Below, one piece after another: positions 60,706 through 64,000 of a DNA stretch of 64,000 nt (its first letter is position 1; each line of letters begins with the position of its first letter). Below the pieces are notes generated by a model, which made no database searches, was not told where the DNA came from, and saw nothing but the letters and a program-made list of their open reading frames with translations. This DNA is from Streptomyces sp. NBC_00557 (lineage in GTDB: Bacteria; Actinomycetota; Actinomycetes; Streptomycetales; Streptomycetaceae): NCBI RefSeq assembly GCF_036345995.1, contig NZ_CP107796.1, positions 992,001-1,056,000 of the forward strand. Direction: 5' to 3'. The position numbers and the translations under genes are program-made.

Positions 60706-60738
60706 TCACGCGTCGACGACGGGTGGATCTGAAGTCAC
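60706..60738 (-). other. Ten-codon upstream open frame duplicating the WS/DGAT start
   Basis: GTGACTTCAGA occurs at 60738-60728 and again at the true start 60696-60686, 42 nt apart. The upstream copy opens a frame of 10 codons ending in TGA, whose last two bases plus the following bases form the Shine-Dalgarno GAGG of the main gene. It could be a leader peptide coupling translation, or the trace of a 42-bp duplication. Confidence 0.35.
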
Positions 60739-60808
60739 ACGCAGTCAATCTCTGTCAGCTGATTACGGTCAAGTACGATCAGGCTACGCTCAGTTAACGG
60801 GAGATTAA

Positions 60809-60836
60809 GTCCCGCCTCCGCCGAAAGGGGCGGGAC
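60809..60836 (-). terminator. Hairpin after the GH92 gene
   Basis: An 8-bp stem GTCCCGCC/GGCGGGAC with 12-nt loop, 18 nt downstream of the GH92 stop. Confidence 0.6.
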
Positions 60837-60853
60837 ACGAGGGAACGGTGAGG

Positions 60854-63175
60854 TCACTTCAGGACCGGCTGCACCGCGTCGGGTGACGTACCCCACTCTG
60901 ACGGGCGCGGGCCGACCGTGAACGCGAGCGAGCGCAGGGAGCGCAGCGCACCCGTCGTGACGTAGGTCCGCCCGTGCGGTGCGCCGTCGGTGCGGACCGA
61001 CTGGATGTAGCGGTCGGTCGCGGAGGTGCCGGGCGCGGTGATCGTCAGACGGCCGCCGGGCCAGTAGCGGCGGTCCAGGGTGAGGTCGACGCGGTCGAAG
61101 ACGGGCGTGGACAGACCCCAGGTGTCGTAGCCGGGCTGGATCGGGAACAGCCCGATGGACGACAGCACGTTCCAGGCGGACATCGTGCCCAGGTCGTCGT
61201 TGCCGGTCATGCCGGTGGGGCCGTCGGTGAACAGGGTCAGGGCGGCGTGCACCACGTCGGTGGTCTTCCACGGCTGGCCGGTGGCCAGGTAGGTGTACGG
61301 CGCGATGAGGTCGGGCTCGTTCATCGGGTTGTACTTGTCGGCGTTGTAGTAGTCGTACGCGTCGCCGTGCACCCACACCTCGCGGGCCGTCCTCGCGGGG
61401 TCGGCGAGCAGCCGGTCGTAGGCGAAGAAGGAGTCCAGCCGGGCGTTGGCCGCGCGCCGCCCGCCGATGAGCCGCACCATGCCCGGCACGTCCTGCGGCA
61501 CGAGCCACTGGTACTGCCAGGCGGTGCCCTCGTGGAAGCCGTCGCCGCGCGCCGGGTCGGGCGAGCCGGTGAAGGCGCCGGAGGCGTCGCGGGCGCGGAA
61601 GAAGCCGGTGGCGGGGTCGAAGATGTTCCGGTAGTTGTCCGCGCGGGCGGCGAAGCGGGCGGCGTCGGCGTGGTGCCCCAGACCGCGCGCCATCTGGGCC
61701 AGCATGGCGTCGGCGAGGGCGTACTCCAGGGTGACGGAGGCGCCGTGGTGGTAGTCGGTGTCGCCCATCTTGGCGTACGGCCGGTTCCTGTCGTACGGGG
61801 CGAAGCCGTGCGCGAGGTACTCGGCGTTGGCCTCGCGGCCGATCCCCGGGTACTCGGCGGGCGGGACGCCGTCGGCGTTCTTCCTCAGCGCCCGGTAGGC
61901 CCGCTCCTCGAAGCCCTTGAGCAGCCCCGTCTGGTAGGCCGTGGTCAGGAACGGGGTGACCGGGTCGCCGCTCATGATGTTGGTCTCGACCGGGCCGTAG
62001 CCCCATTTGGGCAGCCAGCCGCCGTCCTCGTCGATCGCGACGACCGAGCGGGCCATGTCCCGTGCCTCGCGCGGCGCGAGGAGCGCGAGGAGCTGGGCCT
62101 GGGTGCGGTAGGTGTCCCACAGCGACCAGTTCTGGTAGTACGTGTATCCCCTGGCCCGGTGGACGCGGCGGTCCCAGCCGAAGTAGCGGCCGTCGGCGTC
62201 GCTGCCGATGTTGGGCGCGAGGAACGACCGGTACAGCGACGAGTAGAAGGTCCGGTGCAGCGTGTCCGTGCCGCCTTGGACGTGGACGGCGGCGAGCCGT
62301 GTCTCCCACTCCTCGCGGGCCCGCTCGCGTACGGCGTCGAAGGACCGGCGGCCCTCGGCGGCCAGGTTGCGGGCCGCGCCGCGCGCGTCGACGTACGACA
62401 GTGCGGTGGTCGCCTCGACCGTGCGGTCCCCGGTGGTGTCGAAGCGGACGTAGGCGCCGCCGGATCCGCTGCGGGAGCCCGGGGTGAGCGTCTCGCCGTC
62501 CCAGGTGCCGTACGCGGTGAAGGGCCGGCTGAAGCGGGTGATGGTGTAGACGGTGTAGGGGCCGGTGTCGCGGCAGAAGCCGTGGCCGGTGATCTCGGTG
62601 CGCACGGTGTGGTCGTCGAGGATCTCGACGGTGCTGGAGACGGGTTTGTGCAGGGCCTGGGCCGCGTTCAGCAGCACGTTGGCCTTGTCGGTGGCCGGGA
62701 AGGTGTAGCGCTGCACGCCCGTGCGCTCGGTCGCGGTCAGCTCGGCGCGCACGCCGGAGGCGAGGCCGACCCGGTAGTAGCCGGGGCTCGCCGTCTCGTC
62801 CCGGTGCGAGAACCGGGCGGCGTACCGGGTGTAGTCCGTCTGCGTGACGTCTCCGGTGGTGGGCAGGACGGGCAGGTCGCCGCCGATGCGGCAGCCGACG
62901 CCCGAGAGATGGACCAGGGAGAAACCGCGGATACGGTTCTGCGAGTAGTCGTAGCCGGTGCTGTGCCCGGTGTCCGGGGAGAGCTGCACCATGCCGAAGG
63001 GCACGGCGGCGCCGGGGAAGGTGTTGCCCTCGTCCTGGGTCCCGATGAACGGGTTGACCAGATCGGTGAGGTGGCCGTCGGTCCGCTCTGCGGCCCGTGC
63101 GGCGGGGGTGGCGATCAGCGCGGACGCTGCCATCACCCCGGCCAGGCACAGCCGCGTGCGCCGGGTCCCTCTCAT
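60854..63175 (-). CDS. Secreted GH92 alpha-mannosidase
   Basis: A 773-aa exported glycosidase. Signal LCLAGVMAASALIATPAARA; N-terminal beta-sandwich starting LVNPFIGTQDEGNTFPGAAVPFGMVQLSPDTG; (alpha/alpha)6 catalytic part with YYQNWSLWDTYRTQAQLL, NPMNEPDLIAPYTYL (catalytic Glu region) and GNDDLGTMSAWNVLSSIGLFP. GH92 enzymes trim alpha-1,2/1,3-linked mannose from N-glycans and yeast mannan with calcium. GGAGG lies 10 nt before ATG 63175; ATG 63202 is an alternative. With GH38, GH5-like and GH29 nearby it points to glycoprotein-glycan use. Confidence 0.92.
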   Translation of the reverse strand: MRGTRRTRLCLAGVMAASALIATPAARAAERTDGHLTDLVNPFIGTQDEGNTFPGAAVPFGMVQLSPDTGHSTGYDYSQNRIRGFSLVHLSGVGCRIGGDLPVLPTTGDVTQTDYTRYAARFSHRDETASPGYYRVGLASGVRAELTATERTGVQRYTFPATDKANVLLNAAQALHKPVSSTVEILDDHTVRTEITGHGFCRDTGPYTVYTITRFSRPFTAYGTWDGETLTPGSRSGSGGAYVRFDTTGDRTVEATTALSYVDARGAARNLAAEGRRSFDAVRERAREEWETRLAAVHVQGGTDTLHRTFYSSLYRSFLAPNIGSDADGRYFGWDRRVHRARGYTYYQNWSLWDTYRTQAQLLALLAPREARDMARSVVAIDEDGGWLPKWGYGPVETNIMSGDPVTPFLTTAYQTGLLKGFEERAYRALRKNADGVPPAEYPGIGREANAEYLAHGFAPYDRNRPYAKMGDTDYHHGASVTLEYALADAMLAQMARGLGHHADAARFAARADNYRNIFDPATGFFRARDASGAFTGSPDPARGDGFHEGTAWQYQWLVPQDVPGMVRLIGGRRAANARLDSFFAYDRLLADPARTAREVWVHGDAYDYYNADKYNPMNEPDLIAPYTYLATGQPWKTTDVVHAALTLFTDGPTGMTGNDDLGTMSAWNVLSSIGLFPIQPGYDTWGLSTPVFDRVDLTLDRRYWPGGRLTITAPGTSATDRYIQSVRTDGAPHGRTYVTTGALRSLRSLAFTVGPRPSEWGTSPDAVQPVLK

Positions 63176-63341
63176 GTCGGATGACCTCCGCAGGTTCGAC
63201 ATCGGTGTCTGAATCCTGAAGGTCGAACGACTCAAAACCTGGCAAGGTACGAAGATCGAGCCGAACGCGTCGCCCCGGGGCACACCGGGACGATGACGGC
63301 GCGTCAGGGTCCCGGTCGCGGCCGGTCCGGACACGGGAGTC

Positions 63342-64000
63342 CTACGGCACCCGCTGGCCCTTCCCCAGGGCGATCACCCCGCCCTTGGAGACGGTGTACA
63401 GCTCGGCGTCGCGCTCGGGGTTGACGCCTATGGTCGCGCCCGGCGGCACCTCGACGTTCTTGTCCAGGACGGCGCCGCGCACCACCGCGCCCCGGCCGAC
63501 GTGCACGTTGTCGTGGAGCACCGAGCCCTGCACCACCGCGCCGGGGTCGACGCGGACGCCCGGGGAGAGCACCGACCGGGTGACCTGACCGCGGATCAGG
63601 CAGCCCGCGCTGACGATGGACTCGCTCGCGATGCCGCCCGCGTTGAAACGGGCCGGCGAGAGCTGGCCGGAGTGCGTGTAGATGGGCCACTGGCGGTTGT
63701 AGAGGTTGAACGCGGGCCGCTCGGCGATGAGGTCCATGTGCGCGTCGTAGTAGGCGTCCAGGGTGCCCACGTCCCGCCAGTACCCCTGGTCGCGGCTGGT
63801 CTCGCCGGGCACGTGGTTCTCGGCGAAGTCGTACAGCTGGGCCTCGCCGCGGGCGGTGAGCTGGGGCAGGATCGAGCCGCCCATGTCGTGCGCCGACTGA
63901 CTGTCCTCGGCGTCCCGTTGCAGCGCCTCGACGAGCGCCTTGGTGGTGAAGATGTAGTTGCCCATCGAGGCGAACACGCACTCCGGGTCGTCCGGCAGGC
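63342..64000 (-). CDS. glgC: Glucose-1-phosphate adenylyltransferase, C-terminal part (5' end outside window)
   Basis: About 219 C-terminal residues of ADP-glucose pyrophosphorylase. The end of the nucleotidyltransferase domain is present (FASMGNYIFTTKALVEAL; YWRDVGTLDAYYDAHMDL), followed by the left-handed beta-helix with hexapeptide repeats (SIVSAGCLIRGQVTRSVLSP, VVQGSVLHDNVHVGRG). The enzyme makes ADP-glucose for glycogen. The frame is open to the right edge, so the Met at 63977 is internal. The N-terminal catalytic G-rich loop lies outside the window. Confidence 0.92.
   Translation of the reverse strand, partial: LPDDPECVFASMGNYIFTTKALVEALQRDAEDSQSAHDMGGSILPQLTARGEAQLYDFAENHVPGETSRDQGYWRDVGTLDAYYDAHMDLIAERPAFNLYNRQWPIYTHSGQLSPARFNAGGIASESIVSAGCLIRGQVTRSVLSPGVRVDPGAVVQGSVLHDNVHVGRGAVVRGAVLDKNVEVPPGATIGVNPERDAELYTVSKGGVIALGKGQRVP

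Overview
This window is a very GC-rich (about 70% or more by eye) stretch of an actinomycete chromosome, almost certainly Streptomyces. The pointers are GTG/TTG starts, 4-nt ATGA/GTGA overlaps inside operons, Tat signals, zinc anti-sigma and SpoIIE-type phosphatase genes, and two in-frame TTA (bldA) codons. From memory, the order acyltransferase - ornithine-lipid acyltransferase - sdhBAC - lysR - (NmrA) - rmdA - lipoprotein - Pro-rich protein - DUF4239 matches a conserved chromosomal-arm block of S. coelicolor (around SCO0920-SCO0932). No rRNA, tRNA, CRISPR array or complete transposon was seen.

1-6.5 kb: the 3' part of a UvrA-like ATPase, then an accessory three-gene operon on the minus strand: NACHT-type STAND ATPase, HAD hydrolase, B12-type radical SAM enzyme. 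It is visibly less GC-rich than its flanks, carries the only two TTA codons I found, and has a possible leaderless promoter with a 15-bp palindrome inside it. This is the best candidate in the window for an undescribed system.

6.5-22.4 kb: conserved Streptomyces genes. These are ornithine lipid synthesis (olsB-olsA), a three-subunit succinate dehydrogenase (sdhCAB) with a divergent LysR regulator, an NmrA-like reductase, the c-di-GMP enzyme RmdA coupled to a methyltransferase, a repeat lipoprotein, cell-surface proteins, a class F sortase and a polysaccharide deacetylase.

22.4-38 kb: a LysX-type lysyl-phosphatidylglycerol synthase/lysyl-tRNA synthetase fusion, a universal stress protein, an MFS exporter with divergent LysR, an amino-acid permease, an ECF sigma factor with a zinc anti-sigma factor, an Fpg/Nei glycosylase, a PAS-GAF-PP2C-HATPase phosphatase, a lipoprotein and a lipase-maturation-factor-like membrane protein.

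38-54.4 kb: a coherent glycan-scavenging region. An eight-gene operon (sugar ABC importer, L-fuconate dehydratase, SDR, aldo/keto reductase, mutarotase, lactonase) diverges from a GntR regulator and fits non-phosphorylative L-fucose catabolism. Next to it lie GH38, GH5-like and GH29 glycosidases; a GH92 mannosidase lies further on. Together they could strip mannose and fucose from N-glycan-like material. A 24-codon scar of a lost ABC permease shows this locus has been rearranged.

54.5-64 kb: an amidase, GNAT, a 57-aa small protein, an HD-like protein without the HD dyad, a zinc-ribbon SDR without the catalytic tyrosine, a WS/DGAT acyltransferase, GH92, and the C-terminal part of glgC running off the right edge.
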